NCBI GenBank assembly: GCA_035691485.1
Contig: DASSIZ010000077.1
Span: forward strand, 1 to 64,000
DNA length: 64,000 nucleotides
From: Terriglobales bacterium
GTDB lineage: Bacteria; Acidobacteriota; Terriglobia; Terriglobales; Acidobacteriaceae
Direction: 5' to 3'
Shown: one piece after another, positions 17,002 to 25,895 of the stretch
How the letters are laid out: each line of letters opens with the position of its first letter
Position numbering within the stretch: position 1 is the stretch's first letter
Translations under genes and position numbers: made by a program
Notes under the pieces: model-generated
Told to the model about the DNA's origin: nothing
Seen by the model: the letters and a program-made list of their open reading frames with translations, nothing else
The model's database searches: none

Positions 17002-18255
17002 TCAATGAGTCGCGGATGCCGAGGGCTGGCAACATTCGAGGATCTCGTTTTCGGTCAGCATTCGGTCCGACCTCTTGGCGCGCTGGTAGATGCGCTCCAC
17101 CACCTCGCTGGTGGGGTCCAGGCCGCGGCGCTCCAGCCAGAAAACAATGTTGGACTTTCCGCTCATCGGGCCGATCTCGATAATCTGTTCCAAGCCGAAA
17201 TAGTGCGCTGGAACGCCGGAGTATACGTTGTTCGCCAGTTCGACGTCGTTCTTTTTGTAGGCCTTGATGACCGCCGCTGCGTGCACGCCGGTACCGGTGC
17301 GGTAGGCGTCTTCGCCGACCACCGGGTAGTTGCGCGGAATCGGCAGGCCGGTTGCGCGCGCGATCGCCACGCAATAATCCTTCAGCTTGGAAAGGTCCTG
17401 GTCATTCCACGGTGGAATCCCCATCAGCTTCAGATTGACCAGCATCTGGTCCATCTGCGTGTTGCCCACGCGCTCGCCGATGCCGAGGCCGCAGGCATGC
17501 ACGCAATGTGCCCCGCCCATCAACGCCGCCAGCGAATTTGCCAAAGCCATGCCGCGGTCACAGTGGCCGTGCCAGTCCACGCGGATCATCATGCCCGACG
17601 GCACCACGACTTCCTTGACCACGTAGCGCACCAGGTGCAGCGCGCCCATGGGCGTGGCGTGACCGCAGGTGTCGCAGATCACGATTGCTCGCGCCCCGCA
17701 GTTGATCGCCGTCGCATACAGCTTCTTCACCGTCGCCGGGTCACAGCGGGTGGTGTCCTCGGTCACGTACATGACGGGCAGCCCCAGCGACACCGCGTAC
17801 TTCACCGCTTTCTCCGTCGTCTGCAGCAGGAAGTCCTCGCTCCACCCCTCCGTATAGCGTCGGATCGGACTGGAGCCGATGAAGGTTGCGGCCTCAATCT
17901 CCAGGCCGGTCTTTTGCGCGATCTCGGCGATAGGACGAATATCGTTCTCGTGCGTCCGCGCCGCGCAATTGGCCTTGATCTTCATTTTATTGCCGGCGAT
18001 CTCGCGTGCCAGGGCGGTGGCGTGCTCCACCGCGCGTGGTCCGGCGCCGGGCAGGCCGATGTCGAGCGAGTTGATGCCCAGCGTCTCCATCAGGTGAAGG
18101 ATTTCGATTTTCTCTGCAATGGAGGGATCGCGCACCGACGGCGATTGCAGCCCGTCGCGCAGCGATTCGTCATTGAGCAACACCGGCCCGCCCGGCTTGA
18201 AATCCGGCCCGGGCACGTTGTTCCAGTCGTAAATCAGCTCCGACGCTTTCACGCT
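17002..18255 (-). CDS. DRE-TIM metallolyase (isopropylmalate/homocitrate synthase or HMG-CoA lyase-like)
   Basis: The enzyme belongs to the HMGL-like carbon-carbon bond-forming or -cleaving group. The name-giving Asp-Arg-Glu motif is recognisable in altered form as NDESLRDGLQ, followed by the TIM-barrel signature LGINSLDIGLPG and the metal-binding pair in VDWHGHCDRGMALAN. The C-terminal part (TGTGVHAAAVIKAYKK) matches the post-barrel region of 2-isopropylmalate synthase-type enzymes, but no regulatory LeuA dimer domain follows, so it is likely a homocitrate-synthase-like or lyase-type paralogue. I start it at MSVKASEL (417 residues) because the longer reading adds a basic segment unlike the family. 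The M20 and amidohydrolase genes follow. The exact substrate is unknown. Confidence 0.82.
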   Translation of the reverse strand, partial: SVKASELIYDWNNVPGPDFKPGGPVLLNDESLRDGLQSPSVRDPSIAEKIEILHLMETLGINSLDIGLPGAGPRAVEHATALAREIAGNKMKIKANCAARTHENDIRPIAEIAQKTGLEIEAATFIGSSPIRRYTEGWSEDFLLQTTEKAVKYAVSLGLPVMYVTEDTTRCDPATVKKLYATAINCGARAIVICDTCGHATPMGALHLVRYVVKEVVVPSGMMIRVDWHGHCDRGMALANSLAALMGGAHCVHACGLGIGERVGNTQMDQMLVNLKLMGIPPWNDQDLSKLKDYCVAIARATGLPIPRNYPVVGEDAYRTGTGVHAAAVIKAYKKNDVELANNVYSGVPAHYFGLEQIIEIGPMSGKSNIVFWLERRGLDPTSEVVERIYQRAKRSDRMLTENEILECCQPSASATH

Positions 18256-18379
18256 CATCCGCTTAGATGCGCTGTTTACCCCGCGGAACGCTGTCTTCCG
18301 CACTCAACTGCGACGGGAGAGTCTCCACCGGCCCGGTTGGCGGCGCTGCACCCCTGTGCCAAAACCGGCGCCTCCTCAT

Positions 18380-18730
18380 CTACTTCGTATCCTTCGGGGG
18401 CAGGGTCAGACCGAAGGTCGATATCTCGCCGCGCCCGGCGACATTGAGCCCGCTCGGATCCTTCGGATTGGGCAGGTAGAGCGTGCGGCAGTGCTCGCAA
18501 CGGTAAATCTCGGCGTTGGGGCCGAACGCCTGTTCCACATCACCGCAGGCTTTTTCCAGCACGTCGCTCGTGTAGAACCAGCGCTTCAGGTGTCCACCGC
18601 AGAGCTTTCCTTTGGCGTCTTTTTCATTGCAGGCGCGTTGCCCGGGTTTCTTGATCTTGATCTTGTGCTTTGCAAGTTGGGGCACGTTGCCGGAGTTAAC
18701 GCTGTCTGTTTGCATGGGGGCGGTCGCCAT
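18380..18730 (-). CDS. Small Cys-rich protein, probable zinc ribbon
   Basis: This 116-residue protein is not recognised as a named family. It carries possible metal knuckles: a Cys pair in RACNEKDAKGKLC, a lone Cys in LEKACGDVE, and CxxC in YRCEHCRTLYL near residue 80. A basic run (LAKHKIKIKKPGQR) precedes them. This resembles zinc-ribbon accessory proteins. It lies 124 bases upstream of the DRE-TIM gene on the same strand. An internal ATG six codons in is an alternative start. Confidence 0.65.
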   Translation of the reverse strand: MATAPMQTDSVNSGNVPQLAKHKIKIKKPGQRACNEKDAKGKLCGGHLKRWFYTSDVLEKACGDVEQAFGPNAEIYRCEHCRTLYLPNPKDPSGLNVAGRGEISTFGLTLPPKDTK

Positions 18731-18920
18731 TGGTTCTTTCTGAAAGATCGCGAAAATTGTGATGAAAACAGGCCATTTTACTGGTCAATCCGCGAAGAAG
18801 GAAGAGGATTGTAGCTGCCGCAGCAGGCAGCCGCATTAGAATAGCCGGATTTTGTCGAAGGTCGTGAGCCCCTGGCCGGCGGATTCCGGCCGGACGTCCC
18901 GCGACCCAGGTCCAACAAAA

Positions 18921-20237
18921 ATGCCTGCCCCACCAGCAATCCACGAGACTGGCCTGGTTCGCGCCATCGGGCGCTGGAGCCTGGCGGCGCTGATGTTCAA
19001 CACCATCATCGGCGCCAGCGTATTCGGTCTTCCATCGCTTTTGGCCGCACGACTCGGCGCGTGGAGCGTACCCGGTTATCTGATTGCCGGCGTAGGCGTG
19101 GGCGTCATCGCCGCTTGTATGGCAGAGGTGGGTTCACAATTTCGCGAGACGGGAGGACCGTATCTCTACGCGCGGGCGGCATTCGGGCCGTTTGTCGCTA
19201 TCCAGATCGGCTGGATGATGTGGCTGTCGCGCATCGCCGCCACCTCGGCTGTTGCAGACCTGTTCATCTCCTACAGCACGCAATTTTTCCCCGGCATTGA
19301 AGCCCCGTTGCCGCGAGCGATTCTATTACTCTCGCTGATCTCCTTCCTGGCCATAGTGAACTATCTGGGCGTGAGTGGCGCGACCACCGTGAGCAACTTT
19401 TTCAGCGCAGCCAAACTCGGTCTCCTGGCGTTTCTAATCGCAGGTTGCGGATTGGCGCTAGTGCTCCATCCCGCCCTACGCAGTATCCCGCCGGCGATTT
19501 CGGCCAGCGTTGGCGATTGGTTCGACAGCATTGTCCTGATGGTGTACGCCTACGGTGGATTCGAAGCCGTTTTCTTAGTGACGGGGGAGTCGCGGGACCC
19601 ACGGCGCGACCTCCCCTTTGCGATTGCTGTCTCCATTGCCGCCGCCGCCCTCGTGTTTGTCGCTTTGCAATATGTCGTCATTCACATCCTCCCCAACGCC
19701 GCAGCCAGTGGCAAACCCGCCGCCGACGCGGCACAGCGATTCCTGGGCCAAGTAGGAGGATGGTTCGTCGCGGCGGGGGCCCTGGTTTCAATGTATGGAT
19801 ATCTCAGTGCCAGCTTGCTGCACTCCCCACGCTTGACCTTCGCCATGGGAGAGCAGGGCGATTTTCCACGCTGGTTTGCCGCCATTCATCCCCGCTTCCA
19901 AACGCCCTATGTTTCGATTCTGCTGTTTGCCGCCCTGGCAATGGCCTTCTCCATCGCCGGAAATTTTCGATGGAACGCCGTCTTAACCACACTGTCCAAA
20001 ATCCTGGTATACGGTGGGGTCGCCGCTGCTCTGCCCGCATTGAGGCGAAAGCAGCCTCAGGCTGACGCATTCCGACTGCCTGCCGGAAACTTTTTTGCGG
20101 TGCTCGCGCTGTTGTTCATGGCAGTGCTGGCGACGCGTATCCAGCGTAGTGCCGGGGCGGTGCTGGCGATTACGCTGTTGGTCGGATTTGCCACCTGGAT
20201 GTGGGCACGGCGGAAATTCGTGATCACTCGCACCTAA
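18921..20237 (+). CDS. APC-family amino-acid permease
   Basis: The 438-residue integral membrane protein has about 12 hydrophobic segments and the APC-superfamily N-terminal signature WSLAALMFNTIIGASVFGLP, whose glycine-rich unwound helix binds the substrate amine and carboxylate. Further landmarks are YAYGGFEAVFLVTGESRDP at helix 6 and the loop FAMGEQGDFPRWFAAIHPRF. The transporter would import amino acids with protons or exchange them across the inner membrane. I chose ATG 18921 over one 23 codons upstream because the upstream part is Pro- and Arg-rich and not membrane-like. It converges with the aldehyde dehydrogenase with no gap. The substrate is not predictable. Confidence 0.9.
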   Translation: MPAPPAIHETGLVRAIGRWSLAALMFNTIIGASVFGLPSLLAARLGAWSVPGYLIAGVGVGVIAACMAEVGSQFRETGGPYLYARAAFGPFVAIQIGWMMWLSRIAATSAVADLFISYSTQFFPGIEAPLPRAILLLSLISFLAIVNYLGVSGATTVSNFFSAAKLGLLAFLIAGCGLALVLHPALRSIPPAISASVGDWFDSIVLMVYAYGGFEAVFLVTGESRDPRRDLPFAIAVSIAAAALVFVALQYVVIHILPNAAASGKPAADAAQRFLGQVGGWFVAAGALVSMYGYLSASLLHSPRLTFAMGEQGDFPRWFAAIHPRFQTPYVSILLFAALAMAFSIAGNFRWNAVLTTLSKILVYGGVAAALPALRRKQPQADAFRLPAGNFFAVLALLFMAVLATRIQRSAGAVLAITLLVGFATWMWARRKFVITRT

Positions 20238-21809
20238 TCACAACCTTTTCCGCAACAGTGATCCCGCCGAGCGCAGCGCCCCCCGCATTCGCGTGAGCAG
20301 CCTGGGCGCGAAAAGCCAGTCTGCGAAGGACTCCATCTGTCGCCCGAACTCTGGCCCATAGCCGTACCACCAGGTTTTTTTCATTCCCGGCAGGCGATCG
20401 GAATCGAGATACTGCGTCCAGACCATCTCTTCCAGACCCAAGCGTCCATGCGTGCGTCCCATCCCGCTGCACTTCACGCCCCCGTGTGGCGCCTCGCTGA
20501 TGCCGAAGCCGACCACAGCATCGTTGACCAGCACGGTTCCCGCTGAAATTTGCCGCGCCACCCGCTCGCCACGGCTGCGGTCTCGAGTCCAGACGCTGGC
20601 GGCAAGCCCAAATTCCGAGTCGTTGGCGAGACGAATGGCTTCCTCGTCGGAATCGAACGCCATGATGGGCAGCACCGGCCCGAACGTCTCCTCGCGCATG
20701 ACCCGCATGGAGTGGTCCACTCCAGTCATGACCGTGGGCGCGTAGAAATTCGGACCCAACTCCGTTATTCGCCGTCCGCCCGCGAGCACGCGCGCGTCAT
20801 GCGCCACCGCGTCGTTCACCTGCTCCTCCACGATTCGCAGCTGGCGCTCGTGGATCATGGGGCCGATGTCAGTGTCGGGCTCGGCGCCATTGCCGACCTT
20901 AAGCTTTCGCGTCTTCTCGACGCACATTTCCACGAAACGGTCATATAAGCTGCGATGCACGTAACACCGCTCCACCGATAAGCACGCCTGCCCCGCATTG
21001 ACGAACGCTCCCCACACCGCGCCGCTCGATGCCACGTCCAGGTCGGCATCGTCGAGCACCAGCATGGGATCCTTGCCGCCGAGCTCGAGCACCACCGGCA
21101 GAAATCGTGCCGCACAAGCCTGGGCAACTCGCCGCCCAGTGGCGACGCTGCCAGTAAACACCAGCTTGTCGATCGGCGACGCAATCAGCGCCGCGCCAGT
21201 TGCGCCGTCGCCGACCACCACCTCGAACAATCCGTCGGGCAATTTCGCGGCCTCGAATAACGATTTCAATTCCAGAGCGCACAGCGGCGTGAACTCCGAC
21301 GGCTTCAGCACCACCGCATTCCCCATGACCAGCGCCGCCACCACTTCTCCTGCCGGTGTGGAGAATGGAAAATTCCAGGGCGAAATGATGCCGACCACCC
21401 CGTGCGGACGCCGCAACAGCCGCCCGGCTTTTGCCTTCATGATTGGATTCCTGTGCGGCACCGGTTCAGCGCGCAGCATCTCCGGGGCCTGCTCGATGCA
21501 GAAGCGCGTCGCATCCAGCGCAACTACAACCTCCTGGACCAACGCCTCGGCATAAGGCTTGCCGGCCTCGCGGGTAATCAGCCGCGCAACCTCTTCTTTC
21601 TTCGCGTGAAGGCACGTCTGAAAGGCGCGCAGTATCTCGATCCGCCGCTGTATTCCGGTAGCCTCCCAGGCAAGTTGCGCCTTGCGCGCGCGCTCCACCG
21701 CGCCCGCGACCTCGCCGTCCTTCGCGCAATCGAACTCGCGCAAAGTCTCCCCGGTAGCGGGATTTACCGCGACAATGCGCCGGGCGACCACTTGGGGTTC
21801 CGTTGCCAT
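20238..21809 (-). CDS. NAD(P)-dependent aldehyde dehydrogenase
   Basis: Oxidises an aldehyde to the carboxylic acid. The 523-residue protein shows all the family signatures: the catalytic-domain block SPWNFPFSTPAGE, the nucleotide-binding FTGSVATGRRVAQ, the general-base Glu in VLELGGKDPMLV, and the catalytic Cys in NAGQACLSVERC. The start MATEPQVV was chosen because the open frame upstream of it (to 22331) is the unselected antisense of truA. The C terminus has about 50 extra basic residues (KKTWWYGYGPEFGRQ and onward), seen in succinate-semialdehyde-dehydrogenase-like enzymes of several bacteria. Substrate unknown. Confidence 0.92.
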   Translation of the reverse strand: MATEPQVVARRIVAVNPATGETLREFDCAKDGEVAGAVERARKAQLAWEATGIQRRIEILRAFQTCLHAKKEEVARLITREAGKPYAEALVQEVVVALDATRFCIEQAPEMLRAEPVPHRNPIMKAKAGRLLRRPHGVVGIISPWNFPFSTPAGEVVAALVMGNAVVLKPSEFTPLCALELKSLFEAAKLPDGLFEVVVGDGATGAALIASPIDKLVFTGSVATGRRVAQACAARFLPVVLELGGKDPMLVLDDADLDVASSGAVWGAFVNAGQACLSVERCYVHRSLYDRFVEMCVEKTRKLKVGNGAEPDTDIGPMIHERQLRIVEEQVNDAVAHDARVLAGGRRITELGPNFYAPTVMTGVDHSMRVMREETFGPVLPIMAFDSDEEAIRLANDSEFGLAASVWTRDRSRGERVARQISAGTVLVNDAVVGFGISEAPHGGVKCSGMGRTHGRLGLEEMVWTQYLDSDRLPGMKKTWWYGYGPEFGRQMESFADWLFAPRLLTRMRGALRSAGSLLRKRL

Positions 21810-21931
21810 GTGTCCGCAGATTAACGCAAAGGCCCCATCCTTGGCATTGTGTATCGCCGATTCGCTCAAACTGCCCGAATTGCTTCCCACTTCGGTTCGA
21901 AGCCTGTGGTCCCAATCCGAGGCCATGCGTC

Positions 21932-22687
21932 TCAATATTCCACCGAGACCAGGTACAGCCCGCCTGCCGGCGCGGTCGCCCCGGGATTCGCCGAGCGGTC
22001 GCGCGCCTGCAAGATGCGCACAACGTCGCCCGCCTGCAGTGATCTTTTGCCCACCAGCAGGAACGTTCCCACCAGGTTGCGTACCATGTGGTGTAAAAAT
22101 CCGTTGCCGCGGACCGTGTACACCAATTCCTCGCCCGCGCGCTCCCACTTCGAGACCGAGATGGCCCGCACATTTGACCGGTCGCCGTTCTCGTCGCGCT
22201 TCTCCGGATCGACTGCCGCGAATGACGTGAAATCGTGCTCGCCGACGACTGCAGGCGCCGCAGCCATCATGGCCTGCTCGTCCAGCGGATATGGATGGTG
22301 ATACACCTGCCTGGCCAGAAACGGCGGGCAAATGTCGCCGCGAAAGACGCGGTATCGATACGTCTTCGCCCGTGCCGACCTTCGAGCATGAAACTCCGGC
22401 TTCACTTCTTCCACCTGCATCACTCGGATGGTTGCCGGGAGGATGTCATTCAGCGCAATTACGAGGTTGGAATCCGGAATCGACGTTTCCATCGTGCACG
22501 ACGCCACCTGCGCCAGCGCGTGCACGCCGGCATCGGTCCGTCCTGAGCCCTGCGGCAGTACGCTCTCGCCGGTGATCCGGCGCAGCGCCTCGGCCAGCGT
22601 CCCCTGGATGGTCGGCCGGCCCGGCTGCACCTGCCAGCCGCTGAATTCGGAGCCATCGTAGGCGAGCGTGATTTTCAGCGTACGCAT
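21932..22687 (-). CDS. truA: tRNA pseudouridine(38-40) synthase
   Basis: TruA isomerises uridines 38-40 in the anticodon arm of several tRNAs. The 251-residue protein starts at MRTLKITLAYDGSEFSGWQ, the standard TruA N terminus, and the catalytic aspartate is in GRTDAGVHALAQ. The later blocks YRYRVFRGD, GEHDFTSFA and GNGFLHHMVRNLVGTFLLVG are all present. Sixteen upstream in-frame codons were excluded. The gene diverges from the TolC-like gene with 245 bases between the starts. Confidence 0.95.
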   Translation of the reverse strand: MRTLKITLAYDGSEFSGWQVQPGRPTIQGTLAEALRRITGESVLPQGSGRTDAGVHALAQVASCTMETSIPDSNLVIALNDILPATIRVMQVEEVKPEFHARRSARAKTYRYRVFRGDICPPFLARQVYHHPYPLDEQAMMAAAPAVVGEHDFTSFAAVDPEKRDENGDRSNVRAISVSKWERAGEELVYTVRGNGFLHHMVRNLVGTFLLVGKRSLQAGDVVRILQARDRSANPGATAPAGGLYLVSVEY

Positions 22688-22932
22688 GCGAGAAACTTTG
22701 CCGGCAACGAAACTCCTGCCGCTGTGTTTACACAATCTTTACTCGATGGAGGCGATGAGCCGCGCCGCCTCAGATATACTGGTGCGTTTCTGCAACATGC
22801 AGCGGGGCACCCAAACTCCGTCTGCCGGTTTTTTGAACCTGCCGGAGGGCAATTGCGTATCACCTGGTGACGAATCGCAACCTTCGGCAGTCTATCGCAA
22901 TGCACGCTGTACGACGTACGGGAGAGAGAAGC

Positions 22933-24993
22933 ATGTCATCGAGGTCTTTTTTTGTGTTTCGCGGCACTCTCATCGCTTTCACGGTTGCGGCATGCCTGGC
23001 TTCGTCGGCGTGGGCACAGCGAACCGATTATTCGAGAGGAGCACCACCCCTCCCCAATCCCATCGCGCCTTACCTGGCGCGGACTGTGCCGGCACCCAAT
23101 TTCGCCAACAGCCCGCGCATTGACCAGTTGATCCAGAACGGCAAGCTTATGCTTTCGCTGGACGACGCCATTACGCTGGCGCTGGAAAACAATCTCGACA
23201 TCGCCATCGCGCGCTATAACCTCGACATTGCCGACACCGACATTCTGCGCACCAAGTCGGGCGCCGCTGCCCGCGGCGTCGCCGCCGGAATCGTCAGCGG
23301 CACGCCCGGAGGCGGCGTGGGCGGTTTCGGCACCGGAGCCTCCGGGGCCAGCGCCGGCGGCACCAGCAGCGCGGCCGGCGGCGCCGGCACCGGCACCGGC
23401 GGTTTGGTCACCTCCACCACCGGCGTCGGACCGACAGTTCCTTCTTTCGACCCGTTCGTCAGCAGCACCTTGCAGATTGAACGCGCCGTCTTTCCGCAAT
23501 CCAACGCTGTCATTGCCGGCGTTTCTACCCTGAACCAGAACACGAGCACCGCGAACTTCACCTATAACCAGGGATTCGCCACCGGCACCAACATGAGCGT
23601 GGGGTTCAACAACTCTCGCGTTACCTCCAACAGCGCCCGGACATTTTTGAGCCCGGCGCTCAACAGCAGTTTTCGGCTCACGATCAGCCAGCATCTTCTG
23701 CAGGGTTTCGGCATCGCGCCCAACCTGCGCTTCATCCGGCAGGCGAAGAACAGCCGCGAAATCGCCGACGTTGCCTTCCGCGGCCAGGTGATTTCCACGG
23801 TCACTCAAGTCCAGAACATTTACTGGGACCTGGTGAATGCCTATGAGGATGTGCGCGTGAAGGAGCGCTCCCTCGGACTGGCTAACCAGTTGCTCGGCGA
23901 CACGCAGAAGCAGGTGCAGATCGGCACCCTGGCGCCGATCGAGGTCGTGCGCTCGCAAAGCGCGGTCGCTTCCGCGAAGCAGGACCTGATCATCAGCCAG
24001 ACGGCCCTCCAGTTGCAGCAGCTGCTGACCAAGAACGCACTCTCACGCAACCTTCAGGATCCCGCGCTTGCCGCCGCCGAGGTGATCCCGACCGACACCA
24101 TGTCCATGCCGAGCACGGAGCCGGTCACGCCGATTCAGGATATGCTCAACGACGCGCTCTCCCACCGCTGGGAACTGGCACAGTCGCGTATTGACCTCAC
24201 CAATCGCGAGATCAACAAAAAAGGCGCCCGCAGCGCCCTGCTTCCGACCGTGGACCTGTTTGCTTTCTATGGTGCTTCGGCGCTGGGTGGCGTGGGGACA
24301 CCCGCCAGCATTGCATTCGGAAGTCCCATTCCGACCACCGGCTACGGCTCCACATTCGGCGGTCTGTTCGACAGCAGCGCTCCCGACAAGGGGATGGGCC
24401 TGTCGATCAACATTCCGATTCGCAACCGCAGCGCCCAGGCTGACCAGGTTCGCTCCGAACTGGAATATAGCCAGGCGCAAATGCGCTTGCAGCAGCTGCA
24501 GAACCAGATTCGCATCGAGGTGCGCAACGCCCAGTACTCCCTGGAGCAAAACCGGGCGCGCGTTGACGCCGCGCAGGCCGGCGCCAAGCTCGCCGCCGAA
24601 AGCCTCGATGCCGAGCAGAAAAAATATCTCCTCGGCGCTTCCACCAATTACAACGTCCTGCAGTCGCAGCGTGACCTGGCGCAGGCGGAATCGAACCTGG
24701 TCAGCGCCCGCGCAGCGTACGAAAAATCGCGTGTCGAAGTCGACCGCGCTACCGGCGTCACGCTCAGTCATCTCGGTATCGATATTGCGGATGCCGAAAG
24801 TGCTCAAGTAAAGAAATCCCCGAATGTGCCGGGCGTCGTGCCTCGTACCGACAATCCGCAGGCTCCGCCGACCATTCCGCAGGCCGGTCAGCCCGCCCAA
24901 CCTTTGCCGCCAACGCCGACCGGTCCTGTCGGTCAGCCCCCGGCGCAGCAGCCGCCTGCGGCGGAGAAGCCAACTCCGCCGGAACTGCAGTAA
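22933..24993 (+). CDS. TolC-family outer-membrane efflux protein with glycine-rich insertion
   Basis: This would be the outer-membrane channel of a tripartite exporter. The 686-residue protein begins with a signal sequence (ending ASSAWAQ) and contains the two outer-membrane-efflux-protein repeats with long coiled-coil helices (for example DDAITLALENNLDIAIARYNL and the AQYSLEQNRARVDAAQAG region). It is longer than the usual 430-500 residues for two reasons: a Gly/Ala/Thr-rich stretch of about 60 residues after DILRTKSG, at the place of a periplasmic loop, and a Pro/Gln-rich tail of about 50 residues at the C terminus. It stands alone, away from the RND pump at 39-44 kb and the MacAB-like genes at 52-56 kb, neither of which has its own channel gene, so it could serve either; that is inference. 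Confidence 0.9.
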   Translation: MSSRSFFVFRGTLIAFTVAACLASSAWAQRTDYSRGAPPLPNPIAPYLARTVPAPNFANSPRIDQLIQNGKLMLSLDDAITLALENNLDIAIARYNLDIADTDILRTKSGAAARGVAAGIVSGTPGGGVGGFGTGASGASAGGTSSAAGGAGTGTGGLVTSTTGVGPTVPSFDPFVSSTLQIERAVFPQSNAVIAGVSTLNQNTSTANFTYNQGFATGTNMSVGFNNSRVTSNSARTFLSPALNSSFRLTISQHLLQGFGIAPNLRFIRQAKNSREIADVAFRGQVISTVTQVQNIYWDLVNAYEDVRVKERSLGLANQLLGDTQKQVQIGTLAPIEVVRSQSAVASAKQDLIISQTALQLQQLLTKNALSRNLQDPALAAAEVIPTDTMSMPSTEPVTPIQDMLNDALSHRWELAQSRIDLTNREINKKGARSALLPTVDLFAFYGASALGGVGTPASIAFGSPIPTTGYGSTFGGLFDSSAPDKGMGLSINIPIRNRSAQADQVRSELEYSQAQMRLQQLQNQIRIEVRNAQYSLEQNRARVDAAQAGAKLAAESLDAEQKKYLLGASTNYNVLQSQRDLAQAESNLVSARAAYEKSRVEVDRATGVTLSHLGIDIADAESAQVKKSPNVPGVVPRTDNPQAPPTIPQAGQPAQPLPPTPTGPVGQPPAQQPPAAEKPTPPELQ

Positions 24994-24998
24994 GCACA

Positions 24999-25081
24999 TT
25001 GCGGAATTGAAATTGCAGAATTGCTTCGCGCGACGAAAGCAATTCTGCAATTCCGCAGTTCGGCAATTCCGCAATTCAATC
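24999..25081. repeat. Dispersed ATTCCGCA-type repeat, copy 2, containing a 14-bp inverted repeat
   Basis: The stretch carries the same words as the copies near 6922 and 38538. Within it TTGCAGAATTGCTT (25013-25026) pairs perfectly with AAGCAATTCTGCAA (25037-25050) around a 10-base loop. It directly follows the TolC-like stop, so the transcript of that gene would end in a strong hairpin; there is no T run, so termination is uncertain. The glycosyltransferase start lies 13 bases after it. Confidence 0.65.
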
Positions 25082-25093
25082 TACAATCTCGCC

Positions 25094-25861
25094 GTGCTCT
25101 CGGTTGCCATCATCACGCTGAATGAGGAAGAAAACCTTCCGCGCACTCTGGAAAGCGTGAAGGACCTGGTGCGCGATCTCGGCGGCGAAATCATCATCGT
25201 TGATTCCGGTTCAACCGACCGCACTCTCGACATCGCGCGCCAGTACGGCGCAAAAATCTTTTCCGAGGAATGGAAGGGCTTCGCCGGACAAAAAAATTCC
25301 GCGCTGGAAAAAGCTGGCGGCGATTGGATTTTATCTCTGGATGCGGACGAGCCGCTGGAACCCGCTGCGGCAGAGGAAATTCACGCTCTGTTGACCGCCA
25401 CTCCGTCGGTGCAGGGCTACTGGATTCCCCGCAAGAATTTCTTTCTCGGTCGCTGGATCCGTCATGGCGGCTTCTATCCCGACCGCAAGTTGCGCCTCAT
25501 CCGACGCGGCGCGGGACTATGGATCGAGCACGGCGCTCATCCCACCATTCAGGTCACCGGCCCAACCGCCAATCTCCGCCACGCCATGCTCCACCACGCC
25601 TATCCCACGCTGGCCGGCTATATCGCGCACATGAACAGTTACTCCACCATGCAGGCCAAACACCTGCATCAAGCCCGCCGTCGCGGTTTCGATCTGGTCA
25701 ACATCGTCCTCAACCCGATCGCCACGTTTGTCTACAACTATGTTTTCCGGCTGGGATTCCTCGATGGCCGCGAAGGCTTGCTGCTCCACCTCTACCACTC
25801 AGTGTACGTGAGCTGGAAATACGCCAAGGCGTGGGAACTTGGTCGCAGCGTTGACGAATAA
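25094..25861 (+). CDS. Family 2 glycosyltransferase (WaaE/KdtX-like)
   Basis: The protein (255 residues, GTG start) has a GT-A fold N terminus: AIITLNEEENLPRTLESV, the IIVDSGSTDRTLDIA sugar-nucleotide motif, and LSLDADEPLE with the DxD metal site. The second half, with WIPRKNFFLGRWIRHGGFYPD and a hydrophobic C-terminal stretch, is typical of enzymes that add a sugar to the lipopolysaccharide core or to a lipid carrier on the cytoplasmic face. The GTG was chosen because the sequence upstream is the intergenic repeat. No sugar-nucleotide or LPS genes are next to it, so the acceptor is unknown. Confidence 0.88.
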   Translation: MLSVAIITLNEEENLPRTLESVKDLVRDLGGEIIIVDSGSTDRTLDIARQYGAKIFSEEWKGFAGQKNSALEKAGGDWILSLDADEPLEPAAAEEIHALLTATPSVQGYWIPRKNFFLGRWIRHGGFYPDRKLRLIRRGAGLWIEHGAHPTIQVTGPTANLRHAMLHHAYPTLAGYIAHMNSYSTMQAKHLHQARRRGFDLVNIVLNPIATFVYNYVFRLGFLDGREGLLLHLYHSVYVSWKYAKAWELGRSVDE

Positions 25862-25895
25862 GTTTCCAGCCCGTCTAACTTCCCGGAGAGTTCCA

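Noticed and set aside
17005-18447. A 480-codon open frame antisense to the DRE-TIM gene
   Set aside because: Mirror of the recognised enzyme; no motif.
21810-22331. N-terminal extension of the aldehyde dehydrogenase
   Set aside because: The upstream part overlaps truA and has no similarity; the ATG at 21809 gives the usual N terminus.
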